A stretch of 64,000 nucleotides of DNA from Novipirellula caenicola (GTDB lineage: Bacteria > Planctomycetota > Planctomycetia > Pirellulales > Pirellulaceae): NCBI RefSeq assembly GCF_039545035.1, contig NZ_BAABRO010000003.1:1-64000 (forward strand), read 5' to 3'. A program made the position numbers and the translations under genes. A model generated the notes under the pieces. It searched no databases and was not told the DNA's origin. It saw nothing but the letters and a program-made list of their open reading frames with translations. Numbering within the stretch: position 1 is the stretch's first letter; each line of letters starts with the position of its first letter. Shown here piece after piece: positions 7,464 to 16,938 of the stretch.

Positions 7464-9629
7464 TTACAACCGGATCACTTCTTGTTCGTGAACGGTTTCC
7501 GACTTTTGCTCGCAGCATGCGGCCAGCTCGAACTCGACACTCCAGCGACCATTTTCGTCGCCGGTAACGATCCAGTGAGGTTGCACGCAAACGCTTTGGT
7601 GGACCAGTTCGAATCCAGATTCACTTTGGCTGACCGTTTGAATCGGGAACGCCCAGATGCCGCTGGGCCGATTGATCTCAAGCGACACATCGATCCCGAG
7701 CCAGCGGTCCGAGAGACTCAGTCCAAGTGCATTCTCGAGGTCCAGTTGCTCGCCAAGTTGTCCGAGTCGATGACCGTTGACGTCCGAGAAGTAACGGTCG
7801 TCCGCACCCGATGGCAGCCCAGCAAAATTCAACTCGATGCCGAAATGCAGCGGTTGGTTTTGCGGAACGTTTTCGAGCAGATAGGCAACCGTCAATCGAT
7901 CGCTGCCCGCGTGCATCGTCACCGCCTTGGTCAACGAGATCGGAATGCCCCAGGCGTTACCATCGCGACGCATCTGGACTTGCACGCGATCAGCCCCGCG
8001 ACGCAGTTTGGTTTGGAACGCCAATTCGACAAAATCGCCGCGTTCGGTTGCTTCGCCACGTGCGACGTTTTCCAAAGTCGCATCGTTGTCATAGAAGTGG
8101 TCCATCAAACTCTTGCGAGCGAATCGGTCGTATTGCAGACGCTGGTCCAGATCCTCTTGTTTGAACACGACTCGATCGTGGATGCTTGCAACTTCATCGC
8201 CTCCGGTGTTTGGACCCGCCAATACTTTGCGGTGATAGCTTTCGGGACGACGTTGAAGTGTCGCAAGCAGGTTGTGCTGGATTTCGCGAACGTCCAACTC
8301 ATACATCCGGCCGCCACGCCCCGGTGCGAACCACGCACACAAGCGATTGTTGCTGAGTCGGACTTCTTGGTATCCGTCGAAGTCATAATCCGATGCGGTT
8401 GCTTGAACGCTGTGTTCATTGACACCGCTGAGTCGTCCCAGCTCGTTGTCCGCTGCAATCAAGTGTTGGAAAATTGCGTTGCGAAGGTGTGGCAGGTAAA
8501 TGCCGCCGAACGCACCGTGCCAATAGGGACAATTGCATTGGCCGCGATACAGGTCGTCGCGGATTTGCGAGATCTCGCTGGCACCGATGCCGGTGGCTTC
8601 GAGTTCTGCGAGTTGGCGGCTGACGTCCATCATCCGCGCGTACATTTCGTTGGTTTCATCGTACTTGGTTTTGAAGTTACGCCAGTAACCACCACGTACA
8701 AAGTTTTTCAAATCGCTCCACTGCGGATGATCTTCCATCGCATGGCTAACATCGTCAAACGTATCTTGTGCTGCAACCGGAAGCGACCATTCGGTCATTT
8801 CACGATAGCTGCAGTCGGGCAAATAGATTTTGCCGACCGGTGCGGTGTGCGTGACCGCTTCGTCGAGGGTGACGGTTTTGAGCCAATCGGCGTTGGCGGT
8901 CAACGAGTCGAACAGCGAGCGAAGCCATCCTTTTTCGTAGACGTGCACTTTGGTATCGGGCCAAGTGCCGAATTTTTCGCCGTCGTCACCAAACGTCAAT
9001 ACGACGCCAGGCGTTCGATGGGCAAGTTCGCGACAATGATCGATCGTGGCGTCGACGCTTTGGAATGGGATCGTATAGCGAAGGTGCTCGGATCCTGGGA
9101 ACACTCGCAACACGCGTCCGTCATCTTCGGTCAAGTAATAACCGGTCAACTGAGGATCGCGAAGTCCCGCGGCTCGGAAGTGGAAGTCGTCCAGCACGGT
9201 GTACTCGATTCCGGCGTCGACGACATCACTTGTAAGCGAGGACTCCCAAACGCGTTCGGGCGTCCACATCCCGCGAGGGCGAACGCCCAAGGTGCGGTGC
9301 AACCAATTGCTGTAGGCTTGAATCTGGCCGATTCGATCGCGCCGGGGCAGCATCGCCAAGATCGGTTCGTACTGAGGTCCACCGATGATTTCGACACGGC
9401 CTGCGTCGACCAACATCCGCAATCGATCAACGTACTCGGGGTGGCGATCGGCCAACCACATCATCAGCGGCCCCGAGGTGTGCAGCGAGATTCGCAACGC
9501 GTCGTATGGCTCGAATACCTCTAGAAACGGCAGATAGCTGTCCTGGTACGCTTGTTCAAAAACGCCATCAAAGTTACCGATTGGTTGATGGTTGTGCAGA
9601 ACCAAACAAAGATAAGCGTGAGGCGTCAT
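7464..9629 (-). CDS. Glycoside hydrolase family 57 alpha-glucan enzyme
   Basis: A 721-residue cytoplasmic enzyme with no signal peptide. GH57 motifs are clear: HNHQP at 13-17 (region 1), GGPQYEP near 83-89 (region 2), MWTPERVW at 121-128, where Glu125 matches the family nucleophile, and TFGDDGEKFG at 212-221, where an Asp matches the general acid. The C-terminal half resembles the beta-sandwich domains attached to 4-alpha-glucanotransferases and alpha-amylases of the Thermococcus litoralis type. The likely role is hydrolysis or transglycosylation of alpha-1,4-glucans. GalT-like and glycogen synthase genes follow upstream on the same strand, making a glycogen-metabolism cluster. Whether it acts as amylase or glucanotransferase cannot be told from sequence alone. 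Confidence 0.9.
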   Translation of the reverse strand: MTPHAYLCLVLHNHQPIGNFDGVFEQAYQDSYLPFLEVFEPYDALRISLHTSGPLMMWLADRHPEYVDRLRMLVDAGRVEIIGGPQYEPILAMLPRRDRIGQIQAYSNWLHRTLGVRPRGMWTPERVWESSLTSDVVDAGIEYTVLDDFHFRAAGLRDPQLTGYYLTEDDGRVLRVFPGSEHLRYTIPFQSVDATIDHCRELAHRTPGVVLTFGDDGEKFGTWPDTKVHVYEKGWLRSLFDSLTANADWLKTVTLDEAVTHTAPVGKIYLPDCSYREMTEWSLPVAAQDTFDDVSHAMEDHPQWSDLKNFVRGGYWRNFKTKYDETNEMYARMMDVSRQLAELEATGIGASEISQIRDDLYRGQCNCPYWHGAFGGIYLPHLRNAIFQHLIAADNELGRLSGVNEHSVQATASDYDFDGYQEVRLSNNRLCAWFAPGRGGRMYELDVREIQHNLLATLQRRPESYHRKVLAGPNTGGDEVASIHDRVVFKQEDLDQRLQYDRFARKSLMDHFYDNDATLENVARGEATERGDFVELAFQTKLRRGADRVQVQMRRDGNAWGIPISLTKAVTMHAGSDRLTVAYLLENVPQNQPLHFGIELNFAGLPSGADDRYFSDVNGHRLGQLGEQLDLENALGLSLSDRWLGIDVSLEINRPSGIWAFPIQTVSQSESGFELVHQSVCVQPHWIVTGDENGRWSVEFELAACCEQKSETVHEQEVIRL

Positions 9630-10103
9630 AGTTGTGATGATGGGGGTGAAAGGGTCAAAATCGGTCGATCACAAACCCAGTGCAAAGGACGCGGTCGCGA
9701 CCGATCCGATAGGGAATTACCCCCGAGATCGGTAGGGTGCGGTTGGCCTTCACACTGTTAGGACTTGTATCGGCCAGAATGATCCGAATCATTTACCCAA
9801 ACTGCGGTTTCGTAGCGAAGCCGCGTTTTCGCTGCACTGGCGAGTCGCTGAGGTTTCGCAGACTGGCCCAAGATGCCAAGAAGACCCCGCGGAAATGCAA
9901 ACGGGTGAGCCGTGAAAATGGGCGGCAAGCAGGAATGGGCCACAAGCAGCAAGTGGCGAGAAGAGGCTGCGCAGAGATGATAGGCAAGGTCGGCTATCTG
10001 CGATGGTTCACGCGAGAACACACCGAGTTGTGCGAGCCGGAAAAGCCGCCGTCCCATGGAGCGGTTTGGACTCGCCAAAGTCGAGGCGAGTGGTTTGAGC
10101 CAC
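9630..10103. other. Intergenic region, nothing recognised
   Basis: About 470 bp between the GH57 start and the galT 3' end. There are short GC-rich self-complementary stretches, for example around 9805-9835 (a gcggttt/cgaagccgcg pattern), but no credible gene. The GH57 promoter should lie near 9640-9750. Confidence 0.4.
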
Positions 10104-11330
10104 CTACAGCACAAGCCGTGGGTTTTCCGCGGCGGCGCATTTGCGGTATTTCTCGGTCGCCAATTCAGGCAGAACCGTATTGATCATGCACTGGCTGCTC
10201 CACTCGAACCCGGCAACCCGGCTGATTCGGGGAAAGAATTCCAGCGACCAATGGAATGCTTCGGCGTTGCCATGGGCGCCCGGAGGCCGCGAGTGCAGCA
10301 ACATGTTGTACGAAGCGTTAGGAACAAGCGTTTCGAGCCAACCGGCCATCCGTTTGATCATCCGCGCCAAGTCGTCGAGGACGTCGAACGAAAGTTGGTC
10401 AAAATGGTCAACATGCGATTTGGTGGTCACACGCAGCAGCATCGGCAACCGGCTGGCGTAAGGACAGTAGGCCACGAGCGAGTTGGTCTGGGCGACGATT
10501 CGTTTCTTTTGTTTCAGTTCAGCGCGAATAATATCGCACTGCAGGCAACATCCCGTTCGAGCTTGATGCGACCGCATGCGTTCGTTGATGTTTTCAACGG
10601 AATTGGGCATTTGGTCGGTTGCCAGCAATTGGCTATGGCTGTGTTGCAGCGAAGCGCCCGCGTCGCCGCCAACATTTTTGAACAAGCTGATGTATTGAAT
10701 GCCCGGTTGCATTCGCCAATGTCTCAGCCGGTGTTGGTAAGCCACCAACATCAATTTGATTTCTGTCAAATCCAATTCGCTGAGCGATTGCACATGATTG
10801 GGGGATTCAATGATGACTTCATGACCCCCAATGACCTTGTTGCTTTGGAACAACGGATGCGATCGTTTTGTCGGATCTTGATGAGCGGAACTCGATGCCG
10901 ATTCCGTAACCGCGGGGAATTTGTTGGGGACGACGCGAACCGACCAATCGTTCAGCGGGCCCGATGGCGACGCGGTGTCATCCGATGGTGGGTACAGCAC
11001 TTGAAAGCTGTCGTCCGGGTTGATCTTGGCGACCCAGGTTGGTGGCGGCGTCGTGTGTTCTTCGCCCGCACAAAACGGACACTCGATCGCGGTCGTGGTC
11101 GGAACCCGCTGCTCGGTCCCAAATTGATCAGGACGTGCTTCGCGGTGAGGCGCAAAAATCGTCCAATCGCCCGTGATCGGATTCAGCCGAGATTCGGCAC
11201 AGCCACTTGGTTCCTGCAGTGGCGTCGGCGTCTCGTGAACCGCTGGCGTTGTAGAGGCCCCACTGCGTCTTTGTAGACGAACCAGTTTCTTGCTTCGATT
11301 CGCGATTCGCGAGGGGGCATTTTCGATCAC
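10104..11330 (-). CDS. galT: Galactose-1-phosphate uridylyltransferase family protein
   Basis: A 408-residue HIT-superfamily nucleotidyltransferase. N-terminal LNPITGDWTIFAPHREARPDQF-like text (first part at about 49-60) and CPFC at 84-87 (structural zinc pair) are typical of GalT. The catalytic triad region reads HSHSQ at 230-234, where classical GalT has HPHGQ; the second His is the expected uridylylated residue. The family converts galactose 1-phosphate and UDP-glucose to UDP-galactose and glucose 1-phosphate, but close relatives use ADP-glucose. Lying between GH57 and glycogen synthase, an ADP-glucose phosphorylase-like role is possible. The start used is a GTG; about 45 poorly conserved residues precede the domain, so a later start is possible. 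Confidence 0.82.
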   Translation of the reverse strand: MIENAPSRIANRSKKLVRLQRRSGASTTPAVHETPTPLQEPSGCAESRLNPITGDWTIFAPHREARPDQFGTEQRVPTTTAIECPFCAGEEHTTPPPTWVAKINPDDSFQVLYPPSDDTASPSGPLNDWSVRVVPNKFPAVTESASSSAHQDPTKRSHPLFQSNKVIGGHEVIIESPNHVQSLSELDLTEIKLMLVAYQHRLRHWRMQPGIQYISLFKNVGGDAGASLQHSHSQLLATDQMPNSVENINERMRSHQARTGCCLQCDIIRAELKQKKRIVAQTNSLVAYCPYASRLPMLLRVTTKSHVDHFDQLSFDVLDDLARMIKRMAGWLETLVPNASYNMLLHSRPPGAHGNAEAFHWSLEFFPRISRVAGFEWSSQCMINTVLPELATEKYRKCAAAENPRLVL

Positions 11331-11434
11331 GTGACTACTTTACATACAGGTTTATTTTCGTGCACCAATTCCTGTGGGGGTGCAGGGACCATACGAGATC
11401 CTAACGGATCATCGTAGGGTTTGGCGAGACAAAA

Positions 11435-12967
11435 TTAGCGAAAAGTTGCTGATTCATCTCGGCGTTTGATGATCGTTTTTGCCTGTGAATTTTTAAGGGC
11501 AATGGTTTTTGCATAAAGCTCGATGTACTGGTCGGCGCTATGCCGCCACGAGAAGTCTTGCGACATCCCGGTTTCGATAATTTGTTGCCATTTTTCTTTT
11601 TCGTGATATCTCAGGTGCAATGCCCGTCCAATCGTTTGATCGAGCGCCTCGGCATTCGCTGCGGGAATGAAAAAACCTGTTGCAGTACCGTCAGCGAGTG
11701 TTTCTGCTGTACAATCGACCACAGTGTTCGCTAGGCCACCAGTCTCTGTCACAATCGGCACCGTTCCGTAGCGGAGGCTATACAATTGGTTCAGTCCGCA
11801 CGGTTCGTATAGACTTGGCATTACAAAGACGTCCGAGCCAGCTTCGATTAAGTGTGCTAATTCGTCACTAAATCCGAGATACAACGCAAAGCGGTTCGGA
11901 AAAGCTTGGGCCAATTGGCGAAGCGGTTCCTCGTAACGCGCTTCGCCGCTGCCGAGCACAACCCACTGGACCGGACGGTCCTGAGTCAGGTGCGCTTGCA
12001 GCACCGGCAGGATCATGTCCCAACCTTTTTGGCTCGCCAAGCGTCCGACCAATCCGACCATCGGTAGCGACTCGTTGGGCTCTAATCCAAATCGCTGTTG
12101 GATCTCGCGCTTGTTCGCTAGTTTCCCCTGCTTGTAAAATCGAGCGTCATAAGTTGCAGCAAGCTTGCTGTCGGTTTCGGGATTCCAAATAGTTTGGTCG
12201 ATGCCGTTTATGATTCCCGAAAGCCGATCGCGTCGACCACGTAGCACGCCATCGAGTCCACAGCCTTGTTCGGGGCCACAGATCTCCTCGGCATACTTGG
12301 GGCTGACCGTGGTGATCATATCGGCGGAGACGATGCCGGTTTTCAAAAAGTTCAGATGGTTGTAGTACTCGAACTGATTGGAATTGAAATGTTTCCAATC
12401 GAGTCCGGTCCAGCGGAACGACTCGCGGTCAAAATGACCTTGGTAGGCTAGGTTGTGAATGGTGAAGATGGACGAGGCGTTTTTGATCCAAGGATAGGCA
12501 TCGGGTTCGGCCGCCATCATCGCGGGGACGAGTCCTGATTGCCAATCATTGCAGTGGACAATGTCGATAGGCCCATCGAGTCGCGAGATCGCATGCATCG
12601 CGGCGCGGCAATAGAAGGCGAAGCGTTCGGCGTTGTCGGGGTAATCGCCGGTTGAGGTGCCGTACAGCGATTCGCGATCAAAGTATTGCGGTTGATCGAT
12701 AAACCACACGGGGACATTCCCCTCAGGCAGTTTCGATTTCAGGATGCGTGCCCCAATCAGTTTCTGAGGGCTCAACGGGATCGCGAAACTGGTGTCGGTC
12801 GATTCGATCGGCAATCCTGCACTTCGTATGCTTCGAAATGCGGGCATGATCAACGTGGCTCGATGCCCCAACGCGGCGATCTTTGAGGGAAGAGTGCCAC
12901 ATACGTCAGCAAGACCACCCGTCTTGGCAAACGGGACGGCTTCAGTCGATAGATAGACAATATTCAA
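11435..12967 (-). CDS. glgA: Glycogen synthase (ADP-glucose type)
   Basis: A 510-residue GT5 glycosyltransferase. The N terminus MNIVYLSTEAVPFAKTGGLADV contains the ADP-glucose-binding KTGGL signature at 15-19; here the motif is KTGGLADV. Further signatures are HNLAYQG near residue 170, a G-L-V-G-R-L segment, and MPSLYEPCGLNQLYSLRYG in the C-terminal Rossmann domain, with the catalytic Glu in EPCGLNQ. It extends alpha-1,4-glucan chains from ADP-glucose in the cytoplasm. The length is close to the usual 480-520. The start is a TTG with only a weak GAG upstream. It is upstream of galT (104-bp gap) and GH57 on the same strand. Confidence 0.95.
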   Translation of the reverse strand: MNIVYLSTEAVPFAKTGGLADVCGTLPSKIAALGHRATLIMPAFRSIRSAGLPIESTDTSFAIPLSPQKLIGARILKSKLPEGNVPVWFIDQPQYFDRESLYGTSTGDYPDNAERFAFYCRAAMHAISRLDGPIDIVHCNDWQSGLVPAMMAAEPDAYPWIKNASSIFTIHNLAYQGHFDRESFRWTGLDWKHFNSNQFEYYNHLNFLKTGIVSADMITTVSPKYAEEICGPEQGCGLDGVLRGRRDRLSGIINGIDQTIWNPETDSKLAATYDARFYKQGKLANKREIQQRFGLEPNESLPMVGLVGRLASQKGWDMILPVLQAHLTQDRPVQWVVLGSGEARYEEPLRQLAQAFPNRFALYLGFSDELAHLIEAGSDVFVMPSLYEPCGLNQLYSLRYGTVPIVTETGGLANTVVDCTAETLADGTATGFFIPAANAEALDQTIGRALHLRYHEKEKWQQIIETGMSQDFSWRHSADQYIELYAKTIALKNSQAKTIIKRRDESATFR

Positions 12968-13372
12968 TGGAAACTCAAATGATGCATGTTCGTGATGGAA
13001 TCGCTGTCGCGGTGCTCGCTACTTTAAAAGTCTAGCTCGATTCGCGTGAAAGCTCTACGTTGCGTGAAAACTAACGCAAAAAGTTGGCTAAAGTCGGCTG
13101 CAACTGCGGAAAACGCATCGCAATTAAAGTAGATGGCATTGGGCGATAGCGGACGGGCCGATGGTGAGGGGCTGATTGGGGACGGGCCGACAGCGAGCGG
13201 ACCGACAGCGAGCGGGCCGACAGGGCACGGGCTGATTGGGGACAGGCCCGCTGGCGCCGGGCCCCCTGATGCCGTGGTCGGCTGAAATCGGTCGATCCAT
13301 TAGACTATCCATCGGTGAAAGCGTTTTTCCCGCACAAGCGTTTCCTTCTCGACATCGAATTGTTGTTTATTC
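12968..13372. other. Divergent intergenic region with GC-rich direct repeats
   Basis: About 400 bp between divergently transcribed glgA and the pseudokinase gene, so both promoters should be here. Around 13132-13160 it holds a fragment of the dispersed repeat family seen at 7286 and 19783. Between 13169 and 13243 there are short direct repeats: gggctgattggggac twice, flanking three units of a ccgacagcgagcgg-type sequence. Encoded frames are Pro/Arg/Ala repeats and are not credible. Confidence 0.55.
13169..13243. repeat. Short GC-rich direct repeats
   Basis: The 15-mer gggctgattggggac occurs at about 13169 and again at about 13229. Between them gggccgacagcgagcgg is repeated with small changes. 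The arrangement looks like slippage-generated minisatellite DNA in a divergent promoter region. Confidence 0.7.
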
Positions 13373-16300
13373 ATGACGGTCGCACTTAGCGAATTCTGGG
13401 CAAGGTTGGTTCGTAACGGTGTCACCGATGCGGCAGGATGTAAGCGTTACGCGGTGAGCTTTGCCGAGAAAGCGGGGGGATTGCCACCCGATGATGCGGT
13501 CTCGCTGGCCAAATTCTTGGTCAGATCGGGGGTGCTGACGCAGTATCAAGCCAAGATGCTTCTGGTTTCCGAAACTGTGAGCCTGCGTCATGGCGGATAT
13601 CTGCAAACCGAGGCCGCCGCTGCACCGCCGCTGAGTCGGTGGTTGCCGGTGATTCGGCAGCCGAGCCAATCGGCGGCGGAACAAGAAACGGCAGCCGATC
13701 GCGAAACGCGGTTGGGGGTTCTGTTTCGTCCTACCCCCGAACAGCTAAGCGGAGGTCGGGATCAATGGGTTGCCGCCCACGCCGGAGTGACTCAATCGTC
13801 GCTTCAGTCGATTCAATTGGATCGTGTGGAGGAGAACGTTGTGGTGTTTTCGCCGCTACCAAACGGCGAGGTGTTGTCGGAGGTTTTGAAAAAACATCCA
13901 CGGATAAAGCCGAAACGTGCGTGTGAGATCGGGATTGCGATCAGTGACGCGTTGGCGGCGCTGCATGCCAATTCGCTGTGGCACGGCGACGTGCGAGCCG
14001 ATCGCGTGTGGATCGGCAAGGACGGTTCGACACGTTTGTTGCGTGATCCGTCGGGGCCCGCCGTCTCAGCGATGCTCACCAATCCTTATTCCTGGCTCGA
14101 TCTGCTCGAGTCGCCACACGCCTATGCGGCTCCAGAGTTGGCTGATACCTCCACCCCGTGTAACGCCGCCACAGACATTTATTCGCTGGGCTGTCTGATT
14201 TGCCGGATGGTGATCGGCAAGATGCCGTTTCAAGCGGATTCGGTCGAGGAAATGATGTCGCTGCATGCGTCGCATATTCCATCGCCGATCGCCAAAGCGG
14301 TCGCCGCCGGCGAGGCGGGTGATCCTTTGTTGCGAGTGGTGGCGTTTGCGTTGGCAAAGAATCCTCAATCACGCTTTGCCTCGATCGCTCAGTTTGCCGA
14401 CGCGCTGCGTGCGACCGCGGCGATGATCGATCCCGCGTCCTCGGCAGCCGCTTCGGCACCAACCCCCGCAGCGCCCCCGATAACCCCGGCGGCGCCCCCG
14501 ATCGAAATCGACACGTCGGCGGCGGGCGGCAAAGCCACTCACCGCAGCGACGATGCGGTGCCGGTCGTGACGCCAGCGGAATCGAGGGCCCCGAAAGCGA
14601 GCAAGCCAACTTCAAACAAGCCATCTTCAAGCAAGCCAACGCCAAACAAGCCAACGCCAGACCAGCCAACGCCGAGTAAGGCATCAGCTAGCAAAGCTTC
14701 CGTTAGCGACAAAGCTTCCGTTAGCGAGCTGGCGGCACGCAAGCCTGCTGCCAGCGAATCTGCAACCAGCAAGCCTGTTGCCGCAGATCCGGTGACGTCG
14801 GTCCAGGCGACCCCCACGCCGGTCGTCACCGCCCAACCAGATCTTGCTGCACCGGATCTTGCCGAACCAAATCTTGCCGAACCAAATCTTGCCGAACCAA
14901 ATCTTGCCGAACCTCAGGTCGCTGACACGGGCGACGTACAGGAAGATGCGTCGGAGCCGGTTGTTGTCGCCGCGGCACCGACCGTGAAGACGCCAACCGT
15001 GAAGACGGAAACCATCGCTGCGCCGCCCATCGCGCCACCCGAACCGGCGTCGCCACCGCCGACGAGACGTCGCCGCCGGAAAAAGAAATCCAACAAGGCG
15101 CCAATCGTGTTGGGCGGTTTGTCGGTGACGGTCGTGATGCTGGTGATCATGTTGATCGTGGGTGGCCCGGGCGAGTCGCAGCGAGAGGTCCGCAAACGAC
15201 AACGTCCGCCGATCCCCGCTCGCATTCCATCGGTCAGCGGTCGTGATGTGGATTCAACGACCGAACCCGTCCGGCGCGATCCGGCGCCAGCGGCGATTCC
15301 CGGATATCAAATCGTCGACGATGATCGTTTGCTGTGGTTGCCGCCGGTGGCCAGCGAGTCTGCAGCGCCGCTGGAAATGCTGCCTCCCGGTCCCTCGTTG
15401 ATTTTGACGGTGAACTTGGCCGAGCTGCGTGCGAAGAATAGCGGAAACCACTTTCTCGATTCGCTTGCTCCAGATCTAAAACAGTTGCTAGACCAAGCGT
15501 CGGCGCGTGCGAAGGTGCCGGTCGAACAGATGGACCGCTTGTCGATCGCCATGCACAAGGGCAGCGATGGTTGGCCCGAAATCTCGCTTGCGGTCACGCT
15601 GCATGATCCCGTGCCACTCGATACGTTGACCAAAGCATGGGACGTGTCGGCGTCGCGGACACCCGACGGAGCCACGTTGTATGCGGGGGATGAAATCGAT
15701 GCGGATGCATATTTCATCAACGATACCGAGTCGAGTGAGAATCAAGTGACGCGGTTTTCGGTTTCATCGATCGCCCGCGCCAAAGAGATTGCCGAAAGCG
15801 GCGGTGCGAGCATCTTGTTGCCTCGCAGCATGCAGTCGCTGTGGGACGCAACGAGCCCTGAAAACGATTTGGCGATGATCGTGACGCCAAACTTTCTGTT
15901 CGCCGACGGACGGAAATTGATCGAAGTCGGCGCACCGCGATTAGAACGTCCTTTGAAATCGTTTTTGATTCCTGAAGTGGCCGCCGCGATGGTGTTGGCT
16001 CACTTTGACGAAGACCGGCTGTATGCCGAAGTGCGATTGTCTCCGAGCGGCGGGATCGGCGAAGCGACGTTGATGCAGAACTTGAAAAACGCCGTCGAAG
16101 CGACTCCCCAATGGGCAAAGGACTTTGTGCTCGATGCGGTCCCCGATCCTTCGTGGCGATTGTTGGCGAACCAGTTGCCGGCGATGATGGATTTTCTGAG
16201 CAGCTATTCTCGCTTTGGTGTCGCCGACCAAGCCGCGATCGGCAACGCCTATTTGCCCGCCAACGCGGCAGCCCAAATCACGCTGGCGACGTTGTTTGCG

Positions 16301-16771
16301 ATCAACACCACCGGTGACAGCGGGGGCACGGTTGCTGCGTCGGCGCCCAAGAAAACGTACACGCTGGACGAACTGCTTTCGGAAAAAATGTCGGTCACGT
16401 TTGACCAAGAGTCGCTCGAGTTTGGCATCAATATCATCGGCGAGCAATTTGCTGCTTCGCTGCCCGAGGGAACCGAGGTGCCGCCGATGCGAATCGTGGG
16501 CGGCGACCTGCAGAAAATGGGGATCACTCAGAATCAGCAGATTCGCGGGTTTGCCAAAAAGGACATGCCGTTTCGTCAAGTGTTGACGGATCTGTTGTTG
16601 GGGGCCAATCCTGACAAAACTGCCACCGGTTCGCATGACGTCAAACAGGCATTGATTTGGGTCGTTGCGGATGATCCCTCGCGTCCCGGCAAAAAAGAGC
16701 TGCTGATCACGACCCGACAAGCTGCCGAAGGCAAGTACGAATTGCCTGCCGAGTTCGTGGTAACGCCGTAG
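13373..16771 (+). CDS. Pseudokinase-like membrane protein with large C-terminal domain
   Basis: A 1132-residue protein. Residues about 130-350 have a protein-kinase fold pattern (ACEIGIAISDALAALHANSLWHGD, then a DIYSLGCLICRMVIGKMPF segment) but key residues are changed: HRD is WHGD near 203-206, DFG is replaced by RDPSG, and there is no Gly-rich loop or clear VAIK lysine. It is therefore probably catalytically dead. Residues about 365-560 are Ala/Pro/Ser/Lys low complexity, including KPTPNKPTPDQPTPSK-type and DLAEPNLAEPNLAEP repeats. A membrane helix lies at about 575-597. The last 500 residues should lie outside the cytoplasm and I cannot assign them. The ATG start follows a region without a strong Shine-Dalgarno. 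Confidence 0.8.
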   Translation: MTVALSEFWARLVRNGVTDAAGCKRYAVSFAEKAGGLPPDDAVSLAKFLVRSGVLTQYQAKMLLVSETVSLRHGGYLQTEAAAAPPLSRWLPVIRQPSQSAAEQETAADRETRLGVLFRPTPEQLSGGRDQWVAAHAGVTQSSLQSIQLDRVEENVVVFSPLPNGEVLSEVLKKHPRIKPKRACEIGIAISDALAALHANSLWHGDVRADRVWIGKDGSTRLLRDPSGPAVSAMLTNPYSWLDLLESPHAYAAPELADTSTPCNAATDIYSLGCLICRMVIGKMPFQADSVEEMMSLHASHIPSPIAKAVAAGEAGDPLLRVVAFALAKNPQSRFASIAQFADALRATAAMIDPASSAAASAPTPAAPPITPAAPPIEIDTSAAGGKATHRSDDAVPVVTPAESRAPKASKPTSNKPSSSKPTPNKPTPDQPTPSKASASKASVSDKASVSELAARKPAASESATSKPVAADPVTSVQATPTPVVTAQPDLAAPDLAEPNLAEPNLAEPNLAEPQVADTGDVQEDASEPVVVAAAPTVKTPTVKTETIAAPPIAPPEPASPPPTRRRRRKKKSNKAPIVLGGLSVTVVMLVIMLIVGGPGESQREVRKRQRPPIPARIPSVSGRDVDSTTEPVRRDPAPAAIPGYQIVDDDRLLWLPPVASESAAPLEMLPPGPSLILTVNLAELRAKNSGNHFLDSLAPDLKQLLDQASARAKVPVEQMDRLSIAMHKGSDGWPEISLAVTLHDPVPLDTLTKAWDVSASRTPDGATLYAGDEIDADAYFINDTESSENQVTRFSVSSIARAKEIAESGGASILLPRSMQSLWDATSPENDLAMIVTPNFLFADGRKLIEVGAPRLERPLKSFLIPEVAAAMVLAHFDEDRLYAEVRLSPSGGIGEATLMQNLKNAVEATPQWAKDFVLDAVPDPSWRLLANQLPAMMDFLSSYSRFGVADQAAIGNAYLPANAAAQITLATLFAINTTGDSGGTVAASAPKKTYTLDELLSEKMSVTFDQESLEFGINIIGEQFAASLPEGTEVPPMRIVGGDLQKMGITQNQQIRGFAKKDMPFRQVLTDLLLGANPDKTATGSHDVKQALIWVVADDPSRPGKKELLITTRQAAEGKYELPAEFVVTP
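14856..14914 (+). repeat. 15-bp in-frame tandem repeat
   Basis: Almost four units of atcttgccgaaccaa lie in the pseudokinase coding region and encode the repeated pentapeptide NLAEP in the linker before the membrane helix. The near-perfect DNA identity, including third positions, suggests recent slippage. Confidence 0.85.
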
Positions 16772-16816
16772 GCGTCCGGTTATGCGTTTTAGTTGGGCGA
16801 GGATTTCGTGAATGTG

Positions 16817-16834
16817 GCCGCTGCCGCCAGCGGC
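16817..16834 (+). terminator. Possible terminator hairpin after the pseudokinase gene
   Basis: A 7-bp stem GCCGCTG/CAGCGGC with a 4-nt loop lies 45 nt downstream of the stop codon. No U-tract follows, so an intrinsic terminator is only a weak guess. Confidence 0.25.
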
Positions 16835-16938
16835 TAATCTGGTCCCCCTGTCATTGGCAACTACAATCTCAGCAAGCTATTGCCACGACAGCTCGTTCGA
16901 GCTTCCGGTTTCGATTTCGCGACAAGACAGAGAATCTC

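Noticed and set aside
6941-7567. A 208-codon plus-strand frame between sigma factor and GH57
   Set aside because: Composition is Arg/Ser/Pro-rich, it runs through the dispersed repeat and has no start signal.
7482-9524. A 680-codon open frame on the plus strand opposite the GH57 gene
   Set aside because: The minus-strand GH57 protein has all family motifs. The plus-strand frame is a GC-bias mirror of its codons with no recognisable domain.
16111-16720. Frames opposite and inside the C-terminal part of the pseudokinase gene
   Set aside because: They are shadow frames of a long, well-supported coding region.
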